Source: Myxococcales bacterium (GTDB taxonomy: Bacteria; Myxococcota_A; Polyangia; Polyangiales; Polyangiaceae). From it: 64,000 nt of DNA. The notes beneath the pieces were generated by a model. It was not told the origin of the DNA and made no database searches. It worked only from the letters and a program-made list of their open reading frames with translations. Positions 26,524 through 36,173 of the stretch are shown one piece after another; position 1 is the stretch's first letter; every line of letters starts with the position of its first letter. Location: positions 124,001-188,000 of the forward strand of contig JADJCA010000002.1 of NCBI GenBank assembly GCA_016703425.1. Direction: 5' to 3'. Made by a program: the position numbers and the translations under genes.

Positions 26524-27104
26524 TCCCCGACGCGAACGCCCCCCCGCACCAAGCCGAGCTCTGCAAGGACGCCCGCGGCGCGGCGGCCGTCGAGTTCGTG
26601 CTGGTGATGGTCCCGGTGTTCCTTTGCTTCTTCTGCTTCCTCCAGGTCGGCAAGCTCTACATGGCGAACCTCGTCTTCCAGCACGCCGCCACGGTGGCGG
26701 CTCGCGCGGCGGCCGTCATCGTCGAGCCGTCACTCAATCCCGGAGAGAACGGCAGCGAAGACGACGTGAAGACCGTGGCCCGCCTCGCCCTCGGCGCTTG
26801 GCAGACGGCGATCCGCAACGTGGACGTGTCGGTCTCTAGCGCCGCCTCCACCAGCGATCCGAACGGGCTCGTGACGGCCAAGCTCACGGGCAAGTTTCAC
26901 TGCGGCGTGGCCATGGCGGCGAGGCTGACGTGTGGCTCCGACAAGTCGATCAACCTCAAGGCCACGGCGCGGTTCCCGCTGCAAGGCGCGCGCTACCGCA
27001 TGGGCTCGGGCACCAGCTCGCAGACGCCCGTCGGCGACCTCGCCGGCGCCCCGGCCAAGTCCGTCTGCGACCCCAACTCCCCCTTCGACGTGTGCAGCCG
27101 ATGA
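26520..27104 (+). CDS. tadE: TadE-like pseudopilin
   Basis: A 194-aa minor pilin. The leader DARGAAAVEFVLVMVPVF shows the TadE pattern, with a Flp-like Glu-Phe after the Ala/Gly site, and one hydrophobic helix. The C-terminal domain has four Cys (HCGV, TCGS, VCDP, VCSR) that could form disulfides. TadE and TadF pseudopilins are thought to initiate or stabilise the Flp fibre. It overlaps its neighbours by 4 bp on both sides. Confidence 0.85.
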   Translation: MIPDANAPPHQAELCKDARGAAAVEFVLVMVPVFLCFFCFLQVGKLYMANLVFQHAATVAARAAAVIVEPSLNPGENGSEDDVKTVARLALGAWQTAIRNVDVSVSSAASTSDPNGLVTAKLTGKFHCGVAMAARLTCGSDKSINLKATARFPLQGARYRMGSGTSSQTPVGDLAGAPAKSVCDPNSPFDVCSR

Positions 27105-28558
27105 GCGAAGTGGCGACGCAAAGCAAGGACCCCGAGCCGGCGCCGCTGGCCGCCGACCAACGCGGCGCTGTCGTGATTATCGGCGTCTTCGCCGCGCTCG
27201 CGCTCACCGGCTCGCTTTGGTTCATGATCGGCATCGGTGACGCCATCGCGTTCCGGGAGAACGTCCAAGAGGCGGTCGACGCCGCGTCGTTTTCGTCGGC
27301 CGTGGTGCACGCGCGAAGCATGAATTTCATCGCCGCCGTGAACCTCATCATGATCGGCGTGACGACCATCTACCTGATCCTCGCCATCATCTCCGACCTC
27401 TTCGGCGTCGCCCTCATCGCCTGCACCACGGAGGCCTTCGCCCCCTGTTCGGCGGGGACCTATGGCGCCGTGCCGAGCGCGCTCGAGACGGCCCGCGACA
27501 CCACGCACGAGACGGCCGAGAACTACAAGAACGGCATCCTCCGGACGACCATCGAGACGGGCGACCGACTCCAGACGCTGGTCGCCCGAGGCGCGCCGTG
27601 GGCCGCCTCCTTCGCCGCGAATCGCGTCGGCAAGAAGTACGACAAGCAGTTCAACGCCTCGACGTTAGGCCTCTCGAACGCGCCCGCGATTAGCGGCATG
27701 GGAGGGAGCGAGGGCGGCGCGCAGGAGAACCAAGACAAGCGGCTCGGCCTGCCGGTCACGGCGAAGAAGGCCAAGGCCTTGTGCGAGCAGATCTTCGGCA
27801 GCGTGAAGCTCGGCAAACACGTCGAAAAGAACTCCGGCAACGACTTCTCGCGGGGCTTCGGCGCCGTCACCTCGGCCGTCGGGAAAGCCGCCGAAGAGGC
27901 CGGCACGGCGCGCTATTGCGGCGACGACTTCTGGGACAAAGACGGCCCCAAGGTCGTCGTCGAGAAGGCCCAAAACGGCAGCGACTACATGCAGGTCTAC
28001 GGCTTCATCCTCGGCGCCAAGTTGAAGGACACGAACAAGTCTGAGAAGGCCGTCGGCGCTCTGGCCGCGACCAAGAGGCGCGTCACCGTGCGTGGCCCAA
28101 AGTCGATGATCTACCTGTCGCAAGCGGAGTTCTTCTTCGACTGCAACAGCACCTGGAAATCGTCGGCGTGCAACGAGAAGGACGGCGCCATGTACATGCC
28201 CGCGTGGAAGGTCCGCCTCCGAAGGATGCGCTCGCCGGTCGCCGGAGGCGCGCTCGCGGCGCAAGCGGTGTCGCTCCTCGCCACGGGCGCCGCGAGTCTT
28301 GCGGGGCAAGCGCTCGGCATACCTGAGCTCGACGAGGCCATCTCCGGCGTCACCGACATGGCCGACATGGGCGCGAGCCTCTCGAACCAGCTTCAGTCGT
28401 TCTTCACGGCGCCAGCCATCGAAGGGCAGTTGAAGGACATGGCGAAGGGTTACGCCAACGAATACGGCGCCGAGCTCACGGGTCAGGCCAAAGATCAGAT
28501 CAAGGGCGCCATGCCCGACGACCTCAAGAACCTCCGTTTGCCAGGGTATTTTCACTAA
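27101..28558 (+). CDS. TadG-like membrane-anchored pilus assembly protein
   Basis: A 485-aa protein from the ATG at 27101, coupled to tadE. An N-terminal TadG-type segment, DQRGAVVIIGVFAALALTGSLWF, is cited here as QRGAVVIIG, followed by a second membrane stretch near NLIMIGVTTIYLILAIISDLF. The rest is periplasmic and carries two or three Cys pairs. No vWA MIDAS motif (usual in TadG) is evident, so it is TadG-like rather than classical TadG. Its position between two TadE-type genes supports a pilus role. Confidence 0.7.
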   Translation: MSEVATQSKDPEPAPLAADQRGAVVIIGVFAALALTGSLWFMIGIGDAIAFRENVQEAVDAASFSSAVVHARSMNFIAAVNLIMIGVTTIYLILAIISDLFGVALIACTTEAFAPCSAGTYGAVPSALETARDTTHETAENYKNGILRTTIETGDRLQTLVARGAPWAASFAANRVGKKYDKQFNASTLGLSNAPAISGMGGSEGGAQENQDKRLGLPVTAKKAKALCEQIFGSVKLGKHVEKNSGNDFSRGFGAVTSAVGKAAEEAGTARYCGDDFWDKDGPKVVVEKAQNGSDYMQVYGFILGAKLKDTNKSEKAVGALAATKRRVTVRGPKSMIYLSQAEFFFDCNSTWKSSACNEKDGAMYMPAWKVRLRRMRSPVAGGALAAQAVSLLATGAASLAGQALGIPELDEAISGVTDMADMGASLSNQLQSFFTAPAIEGQLKDMAKGYANEYGAELTGQAKDQIKGAMPDDLKNLRLPGYFH

Positions 28559-28575
28559 AACCAAGCACCATCCCC

Positions 28576-29064
28576 ATGCGCCCCCGAGACAACGCTAGAA
28601 CGCGACGGATTGCGCGACGAAACGCGCGCAGCGAACGCGGCGCCGTCGCCGTCGAAGCGGCGCTCGTCTTGCCGCTGCTCGTGGTGTTTCTGGGCCTCAA
28701 CGTCTTCTTTCACCGCGCCTACAAGGCCAAGATCGAAAATCGCGCGGAGGCGCGCGAGGCGGCCTTCGACGCGGCCTCCCACGGCTGCACCAAAGGCGAG
28801 ACGGGCAGCGCCAAGAGCATGGAGACGGGCGCCGGCGGAACGTCGCTGGGCGACACAGCCTCGAAGAAAGGCGACGGAACGGGCAAGGCCCTCAGCTTCG
28901 ATCACGGCACGGCGAGCGCGTCGAAGAGCAGCACCGTCCGTTGGCGCACCGCGTATGGCCCGTGGGAAAAGAAGCTCAAGGCCGCCGACTCGTACGTCTA
29001 TTGCAACGAGCGGCCCATCGCCGGCGGCCTCAGCTCGTGGACCAAGTGGGGCATGAGCCAATGA
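28576..29064 (+). CDS. TadE/TadF-like pseudopilin
   Basis: A 162-aa protein. SERGAVAVEAALVLPLLVVFLGLNV marks a TadE/F leader and helix (cited as GAVAVEAALVLP). A Gly/Ser/Lys-rich loop follows, and one YCNE near the C-terminus. It overlaps the next gene by 4 bp. Most likely a second minor pilin (TadF-like). Confidence 0.75.
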   Translation: MRPRDNARTRRIARRNARSERGAVAVEAALVLPLLVVFLGLNVFFHRAYKAKIENRAEAREAAFDAASHGCTKGETGSAKSMETGAGGTSLGDTASKKGDGTGKALSFDHGTASASKSSTVRWRTAYGPWEKKLKAADSYVYCNERPIAGGLSSWTKWGMSQ

Positions 29065-30002
29065 GGCGTTGGCTTGGTCGCATGGCCGCGCTGATGCGGG
29101 CCGGAGTTGTCGTGGCGCTCATCGCCTTTGGACTCCTGGCCTTCGGCCTGCGAGCCGCGCGCGCCGACGCGGCACGAGCTGCGATGGCGCTCGGGCGCCA
29201 GGTCCTTCCGCTCCTCGCCCTCGAGACCGACAAGACCTCACTTCGCATCAATGGCCAGGACCTCTTCGTGTCGAGCGCCATCGTCGACGGCTCCGTCGAA
29301 GACGTGCTCGATCGCTTCGAGGCGCAGTGCGCGGCCGCCGGCAGCCCGCTCGCGGAGGCCTGGCGGAAGGTGGCGCACGATCGAAAGACCGAAGCAGCCG
29401 TGAGCCGGTTGCCGCGCCTCGACGTCGTCAGGCGGAGCGAGCGAGGCGAGGGTGTCGTCTTCTGCTTCGTTGGCGGGAGCACGGCCGGCGTCACCTTCGA
29501 GGCCGCGCTAGCGCGGTTCTCGAAGGAGCGCGATCTGGGCGCCCTAGGTCAGCTCCGCTACGCGTTCGCGAAACCCGCCGACGATGGCCGCGTGCGCGTC
29601 ATGGCGACGTGGACGGAGGGGACCTTCAAGCTCGACGCCCAAACGGCCGGCGAAGCGGCCGGCAGCGATCCGTCGGCAGCGCCGCGACCACCTTCGTCAA
29701 GGCGGCTGCTCTCGGCCTCGCTGGTGGGAGCGCCTTATGGGATCTACGCCTACGGCACCGATGCGTCACCGGAGGCGGTGCTGCGCTTCTACGACCGCGC
29801 CATGAACGAAGCAAAGTGGGTCGCCGTGACGCCGCCCGAGCCCGCGCGCGGCCGCGCCGCCGAGCGCATCTACGTCAAAGATAACCTGCACGTCCTCGTG
29901 AGCGCGGGTCCCGACGGAAAGAGCCCCGGCGGGCCTCGAGACTCGCGCCCCACGACGCTCGTCTCGATCGGTGAGCTCGGAGCGCAAGGGGCGCAAAAAT
30001 GA
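29061..30002 (+). CDS. exported protein of the Tad locus; function unknown
   Basis: A 313-aa protein with an N-terminal membrane helix (GVVVALIAFGLLAFGLRAA). It is Cys-poor and mixed alpha/beta. Internal stretches such as LRINGQDLFVSSAIVDGSVEDVLDRFEAQ and VVFCFVGGSTAGVTFEAALARF (each cited for its start) hint at a repeated alpha-beta layout: two segments with GTDASPEAVLRFYDRAM-type helices. I do not recognise a family. Coupling by ATGA to the TadE/F-like gene makes a pilus-assembly role likely. A 6-bp inverted repeat lies 3 bases after its stop. Confidence 0.6.
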   Translation: MRRWLGRMAALMRAGVVVALIAFGLLAFGLRAARADAARAAMALGRQVLPLLALETDKTSLRINGQDLFVSSAIVDGSVEDVLDRFEAQCAAAGSPLAEAWRKVAHDRKTEAAVSRLPRLDVVRRSERGEGVVFCFVGGSTAGVTFEAALARFSKERDLGALGQLRYAFAKPADDGRVRVMATWTEGTFKLDAQTAGEAAGSDPSAAPRPPSSRRLLSASLVGAPYGIYAYGTDASPEAVLRFYDRAMNEAKWVAVTPPEPARGRAAERIYVKDNLHVLVSAGPDGKSPGGPRDSRPTTLVSIGELGAQGAQK

Positions 30003-30080
30003 GCGAAAGGAGCTAACCTTTCCCGAGTTCGTCTTCCTCGACCTCCCTTGACCCCGGCTCCCTCGGAATAGCTGCCCACC

Positions 30081-30875
30081 ATGAACCGGCGTGCCCTGCT
30101 CATCGCCCTCGTCGTCGCGGCTCTCGGGGGCCTCTTGCTCCTGCTCTACCAGCAACGCTTCGAGCGCGAAGCCTCCGGCGGCGAACGCATCAAGCTCTTG
30201 GTGGCGCTCAAACCCATCGAGCGAGGCAAGGCCCTCGCCGAGGACATGCTCGACACCCGCGACGTACCGCTCGCGTACGTGGAAGATCGGGCCATTCGGG
30301 CCGCCGACAAGTCAAAGATCCTGGGCCTGAAGCTCGGCGTGTCGCTTCAGCCGCAGCAGACTCTCATGTGGACCGACCTCGTCGGCTCCGCCGACGAGCG
30401 CCGCGACCCGGCAACGCTCATCCAGCCCGGCAACCGCGCCGTCACGATCCGCGCCGGGCGCGACGACACGAGCAGCACGGCGCTCATCAGGCCCGGCAAC
30501 TACGTCGACGTGATCGCCGTTTTGCCGCAGCCGGGCCAAGCTGAGCAGAAGAGCGCCGCGGTGCTCCTCCAGCGCGTCCTCGTCGTCGCCGTCGGGAGCG
30601 AAACGTCGCCCGAGGGTTCGGAGGCGGCGCACGATCGCGCACGCAGCGAGCGCGAGTCGATGCTCACCGTGTCGGTCACGCTGTCAGAAGCGCAGTTGCT
30701 CGCGCTCGCCACGGAGAAGGGGCGCCTCATGGTGGCGCTCCGCAACCCGACGGATCAACCGCGCCCGCCGCAGCCCGACCTACCGTCGAGCACGCTCCTC
30801 AACGTCATCGAGCGAGAGCAGATCAAAGGCGTTCGCAGACCGACCGGTCCCACACGCCTCGAGGAGCAACGATGA
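30081..30875 (+). CDS. cpaB: Flp pilus assembly protein CpaB (RcpC)
   Basis: A 264-aa membrane-anchored periplasmic protein. One N-terminal helix (ALLIALVVAALGGLLLLLY) is followed by a SAF-type domain (LVALKPIERGKALAEDML) and the CpaB/RcpC core with GNRAVTIRAGRDD and IRPGNYVDVIAVLPQ. It supports the CpaC secretin in the outer-membrane part of the Tad machine. It overlaps the secretin gene by 4 bp. Confidence 0.92.
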   Translation: MNRRALLIALVVAALGGLLLLLYQQRFEREASGGERIKLLVALKPIERGKALAEDMLDTRDVPLAYVEDRAIRAADKSKILGLKLGVSLQPQQTLMWTDLVGSADERRDPATLIQPGNRAVTIRAGRDDTSSTALIRPGNYVDVIAVLPQPGQAEQKSAAVLLQRVLVVAVGSETSPEGSEAAHDRARSERESMLTVSVTLSEAQLLALATEKGRLMVALRNPTDQPRPPQPDLPSSTLLNVIEREQIKGVRRPTGPTRLEEQR

Positions 30876-32182
30876 CGCGGCCGCTGCACTACGCCTTCCG
30901 TGGGCTCATGATCCTGGCGCTGCTAGCACCCGCCGTCGTCGCCGACGCGCAGCGTGGCGGCTCGAGCCGCGAAGAGCACGTCGAGGAGCTGGCGCTCGCC
31001 GTCGGAGACACGAAGACGATCTCCGCCGCCGGCGTGCGCAACTTCGCCGACCCCGTGGGCGGCATCATCGACGTCAAGACGACCGGCGACGGCACGCAGT
31101 TCGTCATCAGCGCGCGCAAGACCGGCACGACGACGCTCCTGCTCATCAAGAACGATGGCAGCAATCACACCTACGTCGTCAGCGTTTGGCCTCGAAACCC
31201 CGCGGCCGTCGAGCGCGATTTGACGGCCCTCGTCGACGGCATCGCGGGCGTCCGCGTGCGCCGCGTCGGCGGGCGCTTCTTCCTCGATGGGGGCGTCTCC
31301 ACGGAGGCCGAGAAGAAGCGACTCGACGAGGTGGCGGCGAAGTTCCAGGGGCAAGTCGAGTCGCTCGTCACCGTCGGCGGCAACCTCCCCGACAAGCGAG
31401 TCCTGCTTCGTCTCGACTTCTTCTTCGTTCAATACGAGCGCACGTCGAGCTACGCCGTCGGCCTCGGCTGGCCGTCGAGCATCGGCGGCGCCGGCGTCGT
31501 GCAGAGCCGCCTCGACTTCGACCTCATCGCGAACACCACAACCACGGCGCAAGCGTCGGTCGTGAATCAACCGCTCCCCAAGCTCGACATCGGCTCCAAA
31601 TACGGCTGGGCCAAGGTCCTCAAGCAGTCGACGGTCATCACGTCAAACGGCGTCGAGGCCACGTTCAACAGCGGCGGCGAACAAAACTTCGTGTCGACGT
31701 CGGGCCTTCAGGGCGCGCAAATCGTGAGGCTCCAGTTCGGCACGAACGTCACGGTCCTGCCGCGCTTCGAGGCGGTCACCAAAGAGGTCGAAATCAAGCT
31801 CGACGCCGACGTCTCCGATCTGGTGCCGTCGATCTCAGCGGCTTCGCTGCCGGGACGCACCACCACGCACTTGAACACGCTCGTGAACCTGAAGATCGGG
31901 CAGGCCCTCGTCTTGTCGGGCATCCGCACGAGGACGGAGCGAAAGGAATCGGAGGGCCTCCCGGGCCTCGCGGCCATTCCCATCATCGGCGTGCTCTTCG
32001 GCAGTCAGCGGAAGGCCTCGGAAGACGTCGAAGGCGCCGTCTTCATCATCCCCAGCGTCATCGAAACGGTGCCCAAGTCCGCCCTCGAGGTCATCAAGAA
32101 CGCGCTCGGGACCTACGAAGACTTCTCGGGAAACATGGGGAGCGTGGACAGCTACAGCAAGTCGCCGCCATCGGCGAAGTGA
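30872..32182 (+). CDS. cpaC: Flp pilus secretin CpaC (RcpA)
   Basis: A 436-aa outer-membrane secretin. The signal peptide ends near VVADAQ. It has a BON/N1-type domain (residues about 35-160) and the conserved secretin region with LGWPSSIGGAG, the VTKEVEIKLDADVSDL strand and LPGLAAIPIIGVLFGS near the C-terminus. The protein is shorter than typical type II secretins, as usual for Tad. It forms the pore through which the Flp pilus crosses the outer membrane. Coupled to cpaB upstream; 33 bases precede the FHA-CpaF gene. Confidence 0.93.
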   Translation: MTRPLHYAFRGLMILALLAPAVVADAQRGGSSREEHVEELALAVGDTKTISAAGVRNFADPVGGIIDVKTTGDGTQFVISARKTGTTTLLLIKNDGSNHTYVVSVWPRNPAAVERDLTALVDGIAGVRVRRVGGRFFLDGGVSTEAEKKRLDEVAAKFQGQVESLVTVGGNLPDKRVLLRLDFFFVQYERTSSYAVGLGWPSSIGGAGVVQSRLDFDLIANTTTTAQASVVNQPLPKLDIGSKYGWAKVLKQSTVITSNGVEATFNSGGEQNFVSTSGLQGAQIVRLQFGTNVTVLPRFEAVTKEVEIKLDADVSDLVPSISAASLPGRTTTHLNTLVNLKIGQALVLSGIRTRTERKESEGLPGLAAIPIIGVLFGSQRKASEDVEGAVFIIPSVIETVPKSALEVIKNALGTYEDFSGNMGSVDSYSKSPPSAK

Positions 32183-32215
32183 CATCGACGGAGAACGGAG
32201 AGACTGCAAGGGATC

Positions 32216-34378
32216 ATGTCGGGGCTCGCGGCACAGGGAAGCGCTAAGGCCAACGTGCAGGTGCTCGTGCGCTCGGCCACGGCCGAACGCTTCGAGATGT
32301 TTCCCATCGGCTCGCAGGTCGTGGTGGGGCGTCACACGAGTTGTCAGCTCCGCCTCGAGAGCGACACCGTGTCGCGTCAACACGCGGTCCTTGAGCTCAC
32401 GCCCGACGGGCTCCGCGTGGAGGACGTCTCGACCAACGGGACCATGGCCGGAGAGACGCTGCTACGGCGCGAGGCCGCCGTCGTGCCCTACGGCACCCCG
32501 ATCTCGCTCGGTGAGTTCGTCCTCTTCGCGCGCATGACCGATCGCCCCGCCACCTCGGGGCAGGTGGTGCCCTCGGGCAATCCCGGCGGTATCTCCGGCG
32601 ATGGCGGCCCTTGGGGCGGACCGAGCGCGACCACCAACATCGCTCCTATGGGAGGCGGCGGCGGCGGCGGCGGAGAGCGCCCGACGGCGCCACCGGTGCA
32701 GCCGCTCGGTGGGCCCCAACCGTTGGCGGCAGCGCCAGCGCAGTTTCCAAGCGGCTTTCCGCAACCGCCGACTCAAAACGCGTTCGTCGTGATGCCCGCC
32801 GGGAGCGGCGCTCCCGCGCCAGCGGCCGGCCCTTTGCCAGCGCCCCTGCCGGCGCCGCGACCGCCGACGGGAGCGGTCGTGACGATGCGCGAAGCGAACG
32901 CGCCGGTCTACGCGCCGCCGCCAGCGTACGTGGCGCCGCCGCAAGCCGCCGCCCGCGGTCCGGCGCCGGTGGCCCACGCCCCGCAACAGTCGTCGTCGGT
33001 ACCCCTCCCGCCGGTGGGCGCTCCGCCGCGGACCGGCGCGCATCCCCTGCCGACGGGCAGCGCCGCCGTGATGCAGCGTCAGGCGTTGACGGGAGAAGCC
33101 CTCGAGCGGCGCAAGCGCGACGTCGAGCTTCGAAGGCGCATCCACAAAGTGCTCCTCGAGCACCTCGACCTCGCGACCATGGACCCGTCGAAGCTCGATG
33201 ATCCGTCGATCAGGCCGCGCGTGCTAGGCGCCCTTCGCCGCATCGTCGGGAGCATCGATCCGAACGTCGCGCCGGATCTCGATCGCGACACGCTGATCGG
33301 CGAGCTGGCCGACGAGGCGCTCGGCCTGGGCCCCCTCGAACGATTCCTCTCCGACCCCGCCGTCTCGGAGATCATGGTCGTCGATCCAGAGACCATCTAC
33401 ATCGAGCGTGGCGGTCGGCTGGTGCTCAGCGACGCTCGCTTCACCGACGACGACCGCGTCCGCGCCGTCATCGAGCGCATCGTGACGCCCCTCGGAAGAC
33501 GCATCGACGAATCGTCGCCCATCGTCGACGCGCGGCTGAAAGACGGGTCGCGCGTCAACGCCATCATCAAGCCGCTGGCGCTCCGCGGCTCGTGCATCAC
33601 GATCCGAAAGTTCGCTCGTACGCCGCTCACGCTGGAGCGCCTCATCGAACTGGGCACGCTCACGCCGCCGGTGGCTCGCTTTCTCACCCGCAGCGTCATC
33701 GCCAAGAAGAACATCATCATCTCGGGCGGCACCGGCAGCGGCAAGACCACGCTCCTCAACGTGCTCTCGGGCGCCATTCCCTCGCACGAACGCATCGTAA
33801 CCATCGAGGATGCGGCGGAGCTCCAGCTCAAGCAGCCGCATGTGGTGTCCCTCGAGACGCGGCCACCGAACCTTGAAGGGCGCGGCGAATACACGATCCG
33901 CGATCTCGTGAAGAACGCCCTCCGCATGCGACCGGACCGCATCGTCGTCGGCGAGTGCCGCGGTGGTGAGGCCCTCGACATGCTCCAAGCGATGAACACG
34001 GGCCACGACGGTTCGCTCACCACGACCCACGCGAACACGCCGCAGGAAGCCGCCTCGCGACTCGAGACGCTGGCCTTGATGAGCGGCCTCGACCTCCCGT
34101 CGCGGGCCATTCGCGAGCAGATCTCCGCGAGCATTCACCTCATCGTGCAGCAGTCGCGCCTCTCCGACGGCACGCGCAAGATCACCGCGGTGAGCGAGGT
34201 CATCGGTATGGACGACGAAGGCGCCGTCGAGCTGCGCCCGATCTTCGAGTTCGTCCGCACAGGTACGGGCCCGAACGGCCAGGTCGTCGGCGATTTCCGC
34301 GCGACCGGCTACCTTCCGTCATACCTCAGCGACTTCATCGTCATGGGGCTCGTCGCTCCCGGGGAGAGCTACCTGTGA
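32216..34378 (+). CDS. cpaF: CpaF/TadA assembly ATPase with N-terminal FHA domain
   Basis: A 720-aa fusion. Residues 1-100 form an FHA phosphothreonine-binding domain: VVVGRHTSCQLRL, DTVSRQHAVL and DVSTNGT. A long Pro/Ala/Gly linker (about 110-300) follows, then the CpaF secretion ATPase: Walker A GGTGSGKT (504-511), the VTIEDAAELQL Asp box, Walker B VGECRGGEALDML, and TTTHANTPQEA. CpaF powers extension of the Flp pilus. FHA domains bind proteins phosphorylated by Ser/Thr kinases, so assembly may be kinase-controlled here. This link is inference. It overlaps tadB by 4 bp (GTGA). Confidence 0.92.
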   Translation: MSGLAAQGSAKANVQVLVRSATAERFEMFPIGSQVVVGRHTSCQLRLESDTVSRQHAVLELTPDGLRVEDVSTNGTMAGETLLRREAAVVPYGTPISLGEFVLFARMTDRPATSGQVVPSGNPGGISGDGGPWGGPSATTNIAPMGGGGGGGGERPTAPPVQPLGGPQPLAAAPAQFPSGFPQPPTQNAFVVMPAGSGAPAPAAGPLPAPLPAPRPPTGAVVTMREANAPVYAPPPAYVAPPQAAARGPAPVAHAPQQSSSVPLPPVGAPPRTGAHPLPTGSAAVMQRQALTGEALERRKRDVELRRRIHKVLLEHLDLATMDPSKLDDPSIRPRVLGALRRIVGSIDPNVAPDLDRDTLIGELADEALGLGPLERFLSDPAVSEIMVVDPETIYIERGGRLVLSDARFTDDDRVRAVIERIVTPLGRRIDESSPIVDARLKDGSRVNAIIKPLALRGSCITIRKFARTPLTLERLIELGTLTPPVARFLTRSVIAKKNIIISGGTGSGKTTLLNVLSGAIPSHERIVTIEDAAELQLKQPHVVSLETRPPNLEGRGEYTIRDLVKNALRMRPDRIVVGECRGGEALDMLQAMNTGHDGSLTTTHANTPQEAASRLETLALMSGLDLPSRAIREQISASIHLIVQQSRLSDGTRKITAVSEVIGMDDEGAVELRPIFEFVRTGTGPNGQVVGDFRATGYLPSYLSDFIVMGLVAPGESYL

Positions 34379-35259
34379 CGTCGCTCCTCGAGGCGCTCGA
34401 GCGCATCAATTTGCCCGCCCTCCGGGCGGCAGCCCTCGGCCTCATCGTCCTTGGCCTCTTCGCGATGACCTTCGCCATGCTCGCCGACACGAGCAGCCTC
34501 GCGTGGAAGTACTGGGGCCGGTACACGTCGGCCTTGGAGCGCAAGCTCCGCGCGCAGTTCATCTGGACGAAGGGCCGCGTCATCGCCTTGTGGCAAGTGG
34601 GAGCGCTCGTCGCGCTGGCGGCCGCCGGCGCCTTCGTCCCCGTCCCCCAACCCTACGCCATCGCGCTCGTCATCGCGGTAGGGCCATGGATCCACATCGA
34701 GCGGCAGCGCCGGGCACGGGTGGAGCTCATCGAGCGGCAGCTTGACGGGTTCATGCTCGCGCTGGCCAACGCACTAAAAACGACGCCGAGCATCGGTTCG
34801 GCGCTCGCGTCGACGATCCACATTTTGTCGGAGCCCACGCGGCAGGAGGTTGAGCTCGCCGTCAAAGAGATGAAGGTCGGCTCCACGCTCGACCAGGCGC
34901 TCATCCACATGGCCGCGCGCATTGGGAGTCGCCAGGTCGACGCCGCGCTGTCGGCCGTCCTCATCGGACGTCAGGTGGGCGGCAACTTGTCGCGTCTCTT
35001 GGAGCAAACGGCGGCCTCGCTGCGCGAGATGGGTCGCCTCGAGGGCGTGGTCCGCACGAAGACCGCCGAGGGCAAGATGCAGGTCGGATTTCTCGCCGTC
35101 TTGCCGCTCGCGCTCATCATCGCGCTGAACTTCATGTGGCCCGGCTTCTTCACGCCGCTGACCAAGTCGTTCACGGGCTACGCCATCGTTCTCGTGTGCG
35201 GTCTCCTGTGGATCTCCGCCATCTTCATCGCCCGCAAGATCCTGGACGTCGACATCTGA
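34375..35259 (+). CDS. tadB: Tad inner-membrane platform protein TadB
   Basis: A 294-aa type II secretion F-domain protein with GTG start. Helices: one at the N-terminus (LGLIVLGLFAMTFAML), one near 80-100, and two at the C-terminus around LPLALIIALNFMWP and VLVCGLLWISAIFIA. The F-domain between them has LANALKTTPSIGSALAS and a GxLSRLLEQTA segment. It forms the pilus assembly platform with TadC and is adjacent to it with a 1-bp overlap. Confidence 0.9.
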   Translation: MTSLLEALERINLPALRAAALGLIVLGLFAMTFAMLADTSSLAWKYWGRYTSALERKLRAQFIWTKGRVIALWQVGALVALAAAGAFVPVPQPYAIALVIAVGPWIHIERQRRARVELIERQLDGFMLALANALKTTPSIGSALASTIHILSEPTRQEVELAVKEMKVGSTLDQALIHMAARIGSRQVDAALSAVLIGRQVGGNLSRLLEQTAASLREMGRLEGVVRTKTAEGKMQVGFLAVLPLALIIALNFMWPGFFTPLTKSFTGYAIVLVCGLLWISAIFIARKILDVDI

Positions 35260-36173
35260 TGCTCACCCCCGACCAAACGCTCGACCTCCTTCGCTACGGC
35301 TCCGTCTCGGTGCTCGTGTCGGCCATGGGCATCACGAGCTACCTACTCGCGGCGTCGCCGTCGCGCGGCGCCAGCGCCCTCGGCCTCCGCGGCATGCGGC
35401 GCCAGCGGGCCCTTCAGCGCGGCGGAACGTGGGCCACCGTGGAGCCCTTCGTCCGCTGGCTCGGCGTACGCGTCAGCGGCCTCGTCTCGGACCGGATGCG
35501 AAGCGCCATCGACGAGCAACTCGGCTTCGCCGGCGACCGCCTTGGCTTGGTCGCCGAGGAGTTCGTGGCCCTCACGATCCTCTCAACGGCCTTCGGCTCG
35601 GCGGCGGGCCTTGGGCTCTCGTATTGGCTCGAGCTGGGCCCCGTCGGGGTCATCTTTGGGCCCATGCTCGGAGCCGCGGCGCCTTGGCTTCACCTGAGCG
35701 GCCTCGCGACGGAGCGGCTCCGCGACATCTCGCGCGGCCTCCCGCAGACGACCGACCTCATGGCCATGGCCATGAGCGCGGGCCTGGATTTCCCCGGCGC
35801 CGTTCGGCAGGTCGTCGACAAGTCAAGCAACCCCGACGATCCCATCGTCGACGAGCTCACGGCGCTCCTCCGAACCTTGTCCATCGGCCGCACGCGAAAG
35901 GACGCGCTGCTCGAGCTGATGCGCCGCGTGCCGACGGAGGTCGTGAAGGAGTTTTGCTCGTCGATCGTTCAGGCGGAGGAGCGCGGCAACCCGGTGGCCG
36001 AGGTGCTCCAGATTCAAGCCTCGACCGCGCGCACGCGCCGCTCGGTGCGCGCGGAAGAGCTCGCCGCGCAGGCCGGCGTAAAGATCACGCTGCCGTTGAT
36101 GATGGTCTTTGGATGCGTCCTCGGCCTCGTCTTGGGGCCCGCGCTCCTGAACATCGTCGAGGCCGGCCAATGA
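35259..36173 (+). CDS. tadC: Tad inner-membrane platform protein TadC
   Basis: A 304-aa F-domain protein starting at the ATG that shares one base with the tadB stop. It shows the TadC pattern LPQTTDLMAMAMSAGLDFPGAV, FCSSIVQAEERGNPVAEVL and a C-terminal helix KITLPLMMVFGCVLGLVLGP (each cited in part). Hydrophobic helices near 20-35 and 110-145 complete the topology. It pairs with TadB beneath the secretin. Confidence 0.92.
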   Translation: MLTPDQTLDLLRYGSVSVLVSAMGITSYLLAASPSRGASALGLRGMRRQRALQRGGTWATVEPFVRWLGVRVSGLVSDRMRSAIDEQLGFAGDRLGLVAEEFVALTILSTAFGSAAGLGLSYWLELGPVGVIFGPMLGAAAPWLHLSGLATERLRDISRGLPQTTDLMAMAMSAGLDFPGAVRQVVDKSSNPDDPIVDELTALLRTLSIGRTRKDALLELMRRVPTEVVKEFCSSIVQAEERGNPVAEVLQIQASTARTRRSVRAEELAAQAGVKITLPLMMVFGCVLGLVLGPALLNIVEAGQ